From Acidobacteriota bacterium (GTDB taxonomy: Bacteria > Acidobacteriota > Terriglobia > UBA7540), in assembly GCA_021789565.1 (NCBI GenBank), contig JAJYJL010000548.1:1-6182 (forward strand): a stretch of DNA of 6,182 bases. Direction: 5' to 3'. Positions within the stretch are counted from its first letter, which is position 1; each line of letters starts with the position of its first letter. The position numbers and the translations under genes are program-made. The notes beneath the pieces are model-generated. The model was not told the origin of the DNA. It worked only from the letters and a program-made list of their open reading frames with translations, and ran no database searches. Shown one piece after another: positions 1-5,871 of the stretch.

Positions 1-288
1 TGGGACCAGGTGAATACTGCGTTATATCGCGGGTGTCACTGGCTGTTTATGAAGGAAGCTCCAAAGCCTGAGGAAATTAAGCATGGAGCAGATCCATGGA
101 AGGTAATCGAGCGTTGCAAAGTTGATAGTAAGAATGCTAACTCCATGCCTGATGTCATCAACAACCACGTAATGTGGCTGGCACGGTGGATTCAGCGGGT
201 CACTCCAGATTGCGTCGTGATGAAGGAAGCTCTCGCCCAAGCCGAAACACAGCTTCGCCGAGAGGCTCAAACTACCCGTTGGCATTAA
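1..288 (+). CDS. Unrecognised protein, C-terminal part (cut by left edge)
   Basis: The frame is open from the first base (Trp-Asp-Gln-Val...) and ends at TAA 286-288, giving 95 visible residues. A GTG at 10 could serve as a start, but nothing like a Shine-Dalgarno site is visible in the nine bases before it, so the gene more likely begins outside the window. The product is hydrophilic, with no signal peptide or membrane segment. It has an aromatic patch near the start (RGCHWLFMKEAPKPEE), a helix-like stretch with several Trp (VMWLARWIQRV), and a charged C-terminal helix rich in Glu, Gln and Arg. I do not recognise the family. Codon use is ordinary, which favours a real gene. Its third positions look less GC-rich than those of the downstream lyase, so the two may differ in origin. 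No downstream gene is close enough to form an operon. Confidence 0.45.
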   Translation, partial: WDQVNTALYRGCHWLFMKEAPKPEEIKHGADPWKVIERCKVDSKNANSMPDVINNHVMWLARWIQRVTPDCVVMKEALAQAETQLRREAQTTRWH

Positions 289-663
289 CGAAAGATTGTC
301 TTTAAACAACTTCCATTAGATCATTAGATGGATGCATCGAAGTCTCTGCTGCGATGGCTGACAAGAAGGGCGGGGCTCATGACTGCAGCACGAGCCAAAG
401 GAGTCCCTCCATTTGATGGAATTTGCGTATCACGAGGTCTTCCGCCAGATTTCGTTTTACCCTTCACCCCGCTCCGACCTGGTAGGCGCGGAGACGGACT
501 GTGAGTGTTCATCGCACTTGAGCCCTCAGCCTCAGTGGGGATGGTGTCCTGAAGGGGGCTGTTAATGCCCGCGGTAATTACTTGTAAATCCCTTCAAAAT
601 CGAAGCGGGGTCAGATACACTTTGGCCGTCCGAAAGGCTAAAAAGGAAATTCCAATTGATGTC

Positions 664-680
664 TTCTCACGACATGAGAA
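664..680. promoter_or_regulatory. Perfect 6-base dyad upstream of the lyase gene, possible operator
   Basis: TTCTCA (664-669), spacer CGACA, TGAGAA (675-680): a perfect inverted repeat with 6-base arms and a 5-base centre, ending 20 bases before the lyase ATG and 9 bases before its Shine-Dalgarno site. Its size and place would suit a dimeric repressor site or a small leader hairpin. It does not match the TyrR box (TGTAAA-N6-TTTACA) that governs the enterobacterial gene. A dyad of this length can arise by chance in a few kilobases. Confidence 0.25.
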
Positions 681-689
681 ACGCTTGAC

Positions 690-695
690 GGAGAG
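690..695 (+). promoter_or_regulatory. Shine-Dalgarno site of the lyase gene
   Basis: GGAGAG lies five bases before the ATG at 701. It decides the start in favour of 701 over the in-frame Met codons at residues 19 and 25. The residues after this ATG (MSYP...AEPWKIK) also match the N-terminus of known tyrosine phenol-lyases (MNYPAEPFRIK). Confidence 0.7.
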
Positions 696-700
696 ATTCT

Positions 701-2095
701 ATGTCCTACCCAAAACCCACCCGCCGTTCATGGGCCGAGCCGTGGAAGATCAAGATGGTCGAACCCATCCGCATGACCACGCTCGCCGAACGCGAGAATT
801 TTATCGCCGTAGCGGGCTACAACACGTTCCTATTGCGTTCCGAGGATGTTTACATTGACCTGTTGACGGACAGCGGCACCAACGCCATGAGCGACCGCCA
901 GTGGGCGGGCATGATGCTGGGCGACGAAGCCTACGCAGGCAGCAGGAACTTTTACAATTTGTGGGAGACTGTAAATCAATATTATGGGTATAAGTATCTT
1001 GTTCCAACGCATCAGGGGCGGGGGGCGGAGCACCTCCTCTCCCGAATCATGATTCACCCCGGCGACATCATTCCCGGCAACATGTATTTCACCACAACGC
1101 GGCTCCATCAGGAACTCGCCGGCGGCACGTTTGTCGACGTGATTATCGATGCAGCGCACGACCCCGCGAATGCCCACCCTTTCAAAGGCAACGTGGACCT
1201 GGCCAAGCTCGAACAGGTCATCCGAGACTCCGGGTCGCGCAAGATTCCTTACGTGTGCATTGCGGGCACGGTGAACATGGCGGGCGGACAGCCGCAGTCC
1301 ATGGAGAATATGCGCGCCGTTCAGGCCCTGTGCCGGCGGCATGACATCCCCGTCGTGCTTGACGCCACGCGCGCCGTGGAGAATTGCTATTTCATTCAGC
1401 AGCGCGAGCCGGGATATCAATCCAAGAAAGTGGCCGAGATTTTAAAGGAGTACTGCTCCTATACCGACACGTGCACGATGAGTGCAAAGAAAGACGCGCT
1501 GGTCAACATCGGCGGTTGGCTAGCCACCAATCACCAGGGGCTTTATGAGGAAACCCGCAACCTGGTGGTGGTCTATGAGGGCTTGCATACTTATGGCGGG
1601 CTTGCGGGGCGCGACATGGAAGCGATGGCGCGTGGCATTGTGGAGAGCGTTGAGGATGACCATATCCGCGCGCGTATCGGCCAAGTGGAATATCTCGGCA
1701 ATCACTTGCTCGATTGGAGCATCCCCATCGTCAAGCCCATCGGGGGGCACGCGGTCTTCCTGGACGCCCGGGCGTTTTACCCGCACATCCCGCAGTCGCA
1801 ATACCCTGCGCAGGCTCTCGCCGCCGATATCTACGTCGACTCGGGCGTGCGCACCATGGAGCGCGGGGCCGTCTCGGCCGGGCGCGATGCCAAAACCGGC
1901 GAAGAGCACTTCCCCAAACTGGAGTTGGTGCGCGTCACCCTTCCCCGCCGCGTCTACACCCAGGCGCACATGGATGTGGTGGCGGAATCGGTGCTGGAAG
2001 TTTACGAGCACCGCGAGCAAGCCCGCGGCCTGCGCATGACCTACGAGCCCCAATACCTACGCTTCTTCCAGGCAAGGTTTGAGCGGGTAACGTAG
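701..2095 (+). CDS. tpl: Tyrosine phenol-lyase (beta-tyrosinase), PLP enzyme
   Basis: Cytoplasmic PLP enzyme that splits L-tyrosine into phenol, pyruvate and ammonium; family members are K+-dependent tetramers of about 456 residues. This one has 464, collinear with the Citrobacter freundii enzyme (recalled from memory) at an offset of +7. Visible sites: Tyr78 (general acid, Tyr71 in Citrobacter), the PLP phosphate loop HQGRG with Arg107, Phe130-Thr131, Asn192, Asp221 and Arg224 at the PLP ring, Schiff-base Lys264 in MSAKKD, cation-site residues Gly59, Glu76 and Asn269, Arg388, carboxylate-binding Arg411 and Phe455. Thr131 and Arg388 decide the specificity, because tryptophanase has Asp and Ile there. 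Oddities are a 7-residue insertion (KPTRRSW) after MSYP, and LHTYGG where the Citrobacter enzyme has MPSYGG, putting Leu295 in place of Met288. No permease or regulator gene adjoins it. Only a broken tRNA and a convergent operon follow. The gene appears intact. Confidence 0.95.
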   Translation: MSYPKPTRRSWAEPWKIKMVEPIRMTTLAERENFIAVAGYNTFLLRSEDVYIDLLTDSGTNAMSDRQWAGMMLGDEAYAGSRNFYNLWETVNQYYGYKYLVPTHQGRGAEHLLSRIMIHPGDIIPGNMYFTTTRLHQELAGGTFVDVIIDAAHDPANAHPFKGNVDLAKLEQVIRDSGSRKIPYVCIAGTVNMAGGQPQSMENMRAVQALCRRHDIPVVLDATRAVENCYFIQQREPGYQSKKVAEILKEYCSYTDTCTMSAKKDALVNIGGWLATNHQGLYEETRNLVVVYEGLHTYGGLAGRDMEAMARGIVESVEDDHIRARIGQVEYLGNHLLDWSIPIVKPIGGHAVFLDARAFYPHIPQSQYPAQALAADIYVDSGVRTMERGAVSAGRDAKTGEEHFPKLELVRVTLPRRVYTQAHMDVVAESVLEVYEHREQARGLRMTYEPQYLRFFQARFERVT

Positions 2096-2220
2096 TCCCT
2101 GGGTGTCGCCAATGAGCGGTATTCGCCGTTCCACTGCAATTTCACTACAATCAGCATTCTCATGGCCCTCTAGGTGGAAATGGGATTCCGCTTGACCGTC
2201 TGATATCACGAGGGAAAGAA

Positions 2221-2268
2221 TGGGGCCGGCGGAGGAAATCGAACCCCCGACCTGCGGTTTACGAAACC
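2221..2268 (-). pseudogene. 3' half of tRNA-Thr(CGU), probable integration scar (att site)
   Basis: Read on the minus strand, these 48 bases match the 3' half of a tRNA: GGT, anticodon loop TTCGTAA (anticodon CGT), stem ACCGC, variable loop AGGTC, T-arm GGGGG-TTCGATT-TCCTC, acceptor strand CGCCGGC, C, CCA. An intact gene would need GCGGT before the loop and GCCGGCG at its 5' end. Instead the bases before GGT read CTGTTTT, and no D-arm or 5' acceptor strand is found upstream. The T-stem also carries T61 in place of the near-invariant C pairing with G53, so it is not a working tRNA. Tyrosine-recombinase elements commonly cross over in the anticodon or T-arm and leave such a 3' fragment at the far end. 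The fragment's 5' side (higher coordinates) would then be element DNA, and its 3' side, with the lyase, the older chromosome. No integrase gene is visible. Confidence 0.75.
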
Positions 2269-2279
2269 AAAACAGGGGA

Positions 2280-2314
2280 GAGTCACGGTTTTTTAGACCG
2301 TTGCCCGGAGTCAC
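2280..2314. repeat. GAGTCAC direct repeat flanking a small hairpin beside the tRNA scar
   Basis: GAGTCAC occurs at 2280-2286 and again at 2308-2314 in the same orientation. Between and overlapping them lies an inverted repeat, ACGGT (2285-2289), loop TTTTTAG, ACCGT (2297-2301). The set begins 12 bases from the broken edge of the tRNA fragment, on the presumed element side. Short repeats next to a tRNA core are where integrase or excisionase arm sites usually sit, but the assignment is inference. The hairpin is not an intrinsic terminator, since its T-run lies in the loop. Confidence 0.35.
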
Positions 2315-2350
2315 ATGGGACAAGAAGTGGGAAAACGTAGGCGTAATTTC

Positions 2351-2641
2351 CTAGTTGCCGAACATACGCGCAGAACCGATGGAAAACACATCAGTGGTTA
2401 GGCCGGTATACGTCAATGCGGCTGTGGCATGATTGAGCGCGACCATAAGATTTTCGGGCATGTGCTTAAGGATCTCATCCAGCGCCAGAATTTGCGGCAA
2501 TCGATATCTTCGGCTCCGGTTGCTGGAATCTTCCGCGATAAGATAAGAAGGCAGGCTCCAACGGAGGCGGCTGAAGATACAATCGCTGGTAGTAAGGAAG
2601 CCGGCATCCTGAGCCCACCAAGCCAGCGCAATTGTGAATAA
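2351..2641 (-). pseudogene. Unrecognised open frame of 96 codons at the recombination boundary
   Basis: On the minus strand, one base out of register with the DUF3999 gene, a frame runs from just after a TAA at 2642-2644 to TAG at 2351-2353. It has no credible start near its beginning. The product starts LFTIALAWWAQDAGFL, has a basic middle (SNRSRRYRLPQ), then a long amphipathic helix (LALDEILKHMPENLMVALNH), and ends DVFSIGSARMFGN. Its codon choice looks more gene-like than the DUF3999 frame over the same bases (2475-2630). I do not recognise the family; it shows neither integrase catalytic motifs nor DUF3999 C-terminal features. The best guess is the tail of another gene brought against the DUF3999 gene by a deletion or insertion at about 2631. 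A chance open frame remains possible. Confidence 0.35.
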
Positions 2642-3503
2642 TTACTCGCAGAGTTCCTCGACTTGTTCCATGAAGATTAACCGAAGTCCGCTCAACATCG
2701 ATCTTTTGTCCGTTTCGCCGCACATGGATACGGCTGAGCTTTCCTGACCCAACATATAGCCCTTTGTCGTCTTGAATTTCTACCGTACGCTCAAAATCGT
2801 GCTGTGCCGGATCAACGGAAAAAAGAACTCGTTCCACTGGAGTATTCCGTGGAATAAGGAACGTGAAAACGGTATCTTTGCCTTCCAGCGTCTCTTTTGG
2901 TTTGCTGCTAAGATTTCGCCATGCAGCCATTTGCACACTTGTCATCCCGGCTGAAGCGCGCTCAATATCCGAAGGTTTCACGGGCCTGCCGATGGTGACC
3001 CGCAAATACTTGTATGTTGTTAGAGGAATCTGGAGCGCGCTGTTGTAGCCCAGTCTTTCGTTCGACAAGTCATAAAGAGTAGTGGTGCCCAAAATAGCCC
3101 AATGTAATCCGTGCGCGTCATCCTGCCCTTCCACCTGGGCATGGGTGACAAAGTTTTTGGTTGCCAGCTTCAATTCAATCCGGTTGTATTGGGGTACGCC
3201 TGACATATCCATAAGGAATTGTGTCTTCCTGCCAACGGTGCCCGGTTGCAGCAGTGGCACATCCTTCTGCACGGTCTCGGAGCTTCCCCGTTCAATCTCC
3301 AATGCGTATGGGATCTCTGTTTCCGCCGAATACAAGCGGAGGTCGCCTAGATCAGGGCGGGCATGCTGCCAGAGAGTCTCGTCTACAACAAAGTAGTGTT
3401 GCCCGCTGGAAATTGCCGCGACGAATTGCCGCTCGTACTTGAAATAAGATATGTGAGGACTTACTCCCAACAGTACAGCTAACAACCCCAAAGTTGTTTT
3501 CAT
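2475..3503 (-). CDS. DUF3999-family secreted protein, C-terminus replaced
   Basis: A 342-residue product counted from ATG 3501-3503; a TTG two codons upstream (3507-3509) overlaps the previous stop and is less likely. Residues 1-18 form a signal-peptide-like segment (MKTTLGLLAVLLGV). The mature part begins with the family opening YFKYERQF and has the typical early block DLGDLRLYSAETEIPYALEI (51-70), followed by beta-rich sequence. Family resemblance stops at about Asn291 in TLRVIIHN. The last 51 residues are Pro- and Arg-rich (YYQRLYLQPPPLEP) and lack the usual FDPQG and LYYGD-like blocks and the final membrane helix, so the native C-terminus is probably lost. Family members are, to my recollection, usually over 400 residues. 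The start lies 2 bases after the DUF2339 stop, implying co-translation. The biochemical role is unknown; it probably sits in the periplasm or outer face beside its membrane partner. A truncated protein may not work. Confidence 0.75.
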   Translation of the reverse strand: MKTTLGLLAVLLGVSPHISYFKYERQFVAAISSGQHYFVVDETLWQHARPDLGDLRLYSAETEIPYALEIERGSSETVQKDVPLLQPGTVGRKTQFLMDMSGVPQYNRIELKLATKNFVTHAQVEGQDDAHGLHWAILGTTTLYDLSNERLGYNSALQIPLTTYKYLRVTIGRPVKPSDIERASAGMTSVQMAAWRNLSSKPKETLEGKDTVFTFLIPRNTPVERVLFSVDPAQHDFERTVEIQDDKGLYVGSGKLSRIHVRRNGQKIDVERTSVNLHGTSRGTLRVIIHNCAGLVGSGCRLPYYQRLYLQPPPLEPAFLSYRGRFQQPEPKISIAANSGAG

Positions 3504-3505
3504 TG

Positions 3506-5377
3506 TCAAGTTCCATGGGTTGATTTATCCGAAGAGTGCGAAGAAAGCTTCAGCCAGTCGCGCTGATAAATAAAAGAAATTCCGAGCAACACCGCTCCCA
3601 GGGCAATAAAGCTTACAATCCGGAAACTGCCTCCAAGCTCGGAAACGTCGTAAAGAAAAACCTTGCCAATCGTGAATGCAATTAAAACCAAAGACTGCCA
3701 ACGCACAAATGCCGACCGCTTTAGAAAGCCAACCACCATCAAGGCTGTCCCGTAGATCAGCCAAATTGTGGAATAGCTGAAACTGCGCGCCAGCAAAATC
3801 TGATGATAAAAAAGAGTGTAATGACTGCTGGACGCCATTTGTCGGGCAAAGTAGTCCGAGGCCTCCAGCGTCAGGGCAACCAGCGCCAGCAAGTTTAAGG
3901 CGACCATAGACACAGCGAAGAATGGCATTTCCTTCTTTGAAGCGTGGCGCTCGCCAAATCTCACAATTCCACCCAGAACCACGATTGCAACAGCGTAGGT
4001 GGCAAACCGCATGTTGAACACGAGTGTTTCTGTGTGAAATTTGTCATAGAACAATAATCGTAAAACGCCCGCCGTCAGTGCAGCGACTCCAAAGTACCGC
4101 AGAAAGCCAGCTTGTGTCCTCGCGCTAATCCATAAGAGGGCTGCTGATTCAACAAGCCACCCTACTGTGATCCACTGAGCGTCCAACTTTAAGGGGATGG
4201 CAATTGAGATGAATGCGATAGCGATGGCCACGTGTAGCAAGTTGATTAATTTTGTGTTTTTGTCAGGGAAGTACTTTTTAAAGACTCTGGCGATCCCCAG
4301 ATAGACCGCCGCCAACGCCAACGCAAACCAGGCGAGTGTGACCTGCTCCCCAGCGTACATCGCAGAGAGCGCCAGGAAAAACGCTCCGGCATTCAACAGG
4401 GGAAGAAGGGTGAGCGTAATGGACGGTCCGGCGATGCGTGTGGACCGTTGGTAACGAGTGACCAGCGGAATCGCGGCAAAGAAAGCCGCGAACACCGCTG
4501 CAAAAACTACAGTGAGCGCTCGCTGGCCTTTGGAATAATGGACAACAAACCAGCCGAGATAGAGAAAAATAGTTCCCGCAAAACTACCCCAGATTAGACG
4601 CCGCCAGGGCTTGATGATGGCCATCGTGAGAATACCGATATCGAGCACACAAACATATGAGAACAGGATTATTTCGTGGTTTTGGCCTGTGGATAGCAGA
4701 ACCGGGGTGGCGAAGCCGCCAACCAGTGAAAAACTCGCCAGCAATTCAGCATCCTGGCTCAAGGCCAGTGCAATGGTCGCTGCGGTAACGATCATCATCG
4801 CGACAAATGCCGCTGCCGAAGGGATCAAGTGGTAAACCTGAAATGCTCCCCATACCGATAAATAAAGCGTTCCAATGCCGACCGCTTTCAGCGAGTATGA
4901 GAACGCTGCATTACCGCGGTTGCGGAAGCGCTCACTCCATATGACCAGTCCAATCCCTGCCAGCAGCCCAATCACAATCCGTCCGCTCGGGCCAATCCAG
5001 TTGTTCTCAAACGCATATTTCAGAAAATATGAAACTCCAATCAGGATGGCGACAATACCAATCCGATTTAACCAATGCTGGCCGATCTTCTTCTCGAGAT
5101 TCCCGTCTTGCTTTGGAGGAACAGACATGAAGCTTGGCAACTGTTGCTGCGGAGTTACTGTCTTCGGTTCGGATGGAGGTGAACCAAAGACAGACCCTGC
5201 GGAAGGAGCTTGAAATGATGTCTCTACAGAATTCGGAGCAGGTCTTTGCTGTCGCACCTCAGAAGCGGTGCCGGTTATTAGCTCCAACTGATAGACCCGC
5301 GCGGTCAAGGCCGCAACCTGTGCTTTCAAAGCATCAATCTCATCTTGGGGTTTGGCCATTTGCATATAGTAATCCAT
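3506..5377 (-). CDS. DUF2339-family polytopic inner-membrane protein
   Basis: A 623-residue membrane protein of the DUF2339 family (PF10101), function unknown. Residues 8-35 form a short coiled coil (DEIDALKAQVAALTARVYQL), and 36-95 a Pro/Ser/Gln-rich linker. From residue 101 a run of hydrophobic helices fills nearly the whole protein, probably well over a dozen segments. Family signatures are the first helix block WLNRIGIVAILIGVSYFLKY (102-121), continuing to ENNWIGPSGR; SLVGGFATPVLLSTG (217-231); GWLVESAALLW (406-416); and the C-terminal GKVFLYDVSELGGSFRIVSF (571-590), then FIYQRDW. The length is within the family's range and no break is seen. Start choice is open between Met1, Met5 and Met7 (ATG at 5377, 5365 and 5359), as none has a clear Shine-Dalgarno site. 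It leads the operon, with the DUF3999 gene following after 2 bases. No convincing promoter is visible upstream. Confidence 0.88.
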   Translation of the reverse strand: MDYYMQMAKPQDEIDALKAQVAALTARVYQLELITGTASEVRQQRPAPNSVETSFQAPSAGSVFGSPPSEPKTVTPQQQLPSFMSVPPKQDGNLEKKIGQHWLNRIGIVAILIGVSYFLKYAFENNWIGPSGRIVIGLLAGIGLVIWSERFRNRGNAAFSYSLKAVGIGTLYLSVWGAFQVYHLIPSAAAFVAMMIVTAATIALALSQDAELLASFSLVGGFATPVLLSTGQNHEIILFSYVCVLDIGILTMAIIKPWRRLIWGSFAGTIFLYLGWFVVHYSKGQRALTVVFAAVFAAFFAAIPLVTRYQRSTRIAGPSITLTLLPLLNAGAFFLALSAMYAGEQVTLAWFALALAAVYLGIARVFKKYFPDKNTKLINLLHVAIAIAFISIAIPLKLDAQWITVGWLVESAALLWISARTQAGFLRYFGVAALTAGVLRLLFYDKFHTETLVFNMRFATYAVAIVVLGGIVRFGERHASKKEMPFFAVSMVALNLLALVALTLEASDYFARQMASSSHYTLFYHQILLARSFSYSTIWLIYGTALMVVGFLKRSAFVRWQSLVLIAFTIGKVFLYDVSELGGSFRIVSFIALGAVLLGISFIYQRDWLKLSSHSSDKSTHGT

Positions 5378-5511
5378 CTGTTATCTGGGAATAAGAAATC
5401 TTGCTTTTAGATGGACTTTCCTGGCTATCAACTGGACTGTGAGCAAGGACCCATGTTTCATTTCGGGTTTTCAACCTGAACAGGCCAAATAGAGTTGTGA
5501 TTCAAGAAGCT

Positions 5512-5530
5512 GGCAGAATTGAAATCTGCC
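5512..5530. repeat. 19-base imperfect palindrome
   Basis: GGCAGA (5512-5517), centre ATTGAAA, TCTGCC (5525-5530): perfect 6-base arms, and inside them TT and AA also pair around a central G, broken by one A-A mismatch. It lies about 135 bases before the DUF2339 start. It may be an operator for that operon, or part of an insertion-sequence end together with 5541-5562. No T-run follows on either strand, so it is not a classical terminator. Confidence 0.3.
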
Positions 5531-5656
5531 GCAAAACCGTCCTGGGGTACCTTCAGTGTCAGGGGACCTGTAAGATAGATTGGTTGCCCTTAAGCCCGAA
5601 AATGGCGACCTCCGAAATGGCTTCAGACTTGTTGCCAAGGGTTTACTAATGAGAGG

Positions 5657-5722
5657 GCAGGATTAATCAGAGATCCTGCACTGACGATGGGGCACGGAAA
5701 AATAATCCACTTGACTGATTAA
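5657..5722. repeat. Two overlapping inverted repeats, possible alternative hairpins
   Basis: A perfect 7-base dyad is GCAGGAT (5657-5663), 9-base loop, ATCCTGC (5673-5679). The loop bases TTAATCAG (5663-5670) are in turn exactly complementary to CTGATTAA at 5715-5722. The two pairings exclude each other, as in attenuator-like leaders, but no downstream gene is close enough on the plus strand to be controlled, and neither hairpin has a following T-run. Either could be chance. Confidence 0.25.
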
Positions 5723-5871
5723 CGACCTGTGCGTTTCTGTGCGGCTGGAGGTTCCTGGCATACGTCGGTCAGCAGGGAATAATCGAAACGCTCAATTCGA
5801 CGGCGAGCCACATGACCCATACCGGACCCGCTGTGGTCGACTACCTGACAGGGTTCCGAAGCAGTTTCTCT

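Larger units (their letters stand above)
289..700. other. Intergenic stretch without a convincing gene
   Basis: No frame here has both a credible start and a family-like product. Visible elements are a tandem 8-base repeat (CATTAGAT twice, 314-329), a weak sigma-70-like pair (TTCAAA at 593-598 and TACACT at 616-621, 17-base spacer, four of six matches each), and a dyad plus Shine-Dalgarno site just before the lyase gene. The promoter pair would point at the lyase but is weak enough to be chance. The lyase message probably starts somewhere in this interval. Confidence 0.5.
5378..5871. other. Gene-free stretch between the operon and the transposase fragment
   Basis: No convincing gene in either direction. 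On the minus strand the transposase frame continues open for 50 codons past its TAG (5871 to TAA 5719-5721) without transposase motifs. Visible structures are an imperfect palindrome at 5512-5530, a segment at 5541-5562 (CTGGGGTACCTTCAGTGTCA core) that resembles IS21-type ends as I remember them, and two overlapping dyads at 5657-5722. The operon promoter should lie here or closer to 5400. TTGATA lies about 17 bases from a poor -10 candidate there, which is not enough to call. Confidence 0.5.

Noticed and set aside
324..512. A 62-codon minus-strand frame in the left intergenic region
   Set aside because: Low-complexity Pro/Arg/Ser-rich product with no recognisable family and no operon context.
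593..621. TTCAAA and TACACT with 17-base spacing as a promoter for the lyase gene
   Set aside because: Only four of six matches in each box; such pairs are frequent by chance and the organism's promoter rules are unknown.
565..858. A 97-codon plus-strand frame overlapping the start of the lyase gene
   Set aside because: Over half of it is an out-of-frame reading of the lyase gene, and the product looks like no known protein.
830..2053. Long open frames on the minus strand opposite the lyase gene (830-1420 and 1520-2053)
   Set aside because: They lie antisense to a highly conserved enzyme gene with GC-rich third positions, which suppresses antisense stops. Their products resemble no family and lack ribosome sites.
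2285..2301. The hairpin at 2285-2301 as an anticodon arm of a second tRNA or an intrinsic terminator
   Set aside because: The loop gives no standard anticodon on either strand, no other tRNA arms surround it, and the T-run is in the loop rather than after the stem.
2057..2323. An 88-codon minus-strand frame through the tRNA fragment
   Set aside because: Its middle (RKPQVGGSI) is simply the translation of the tRNA 3' half, and the frame also runs into the end of the lyase gene antisense.
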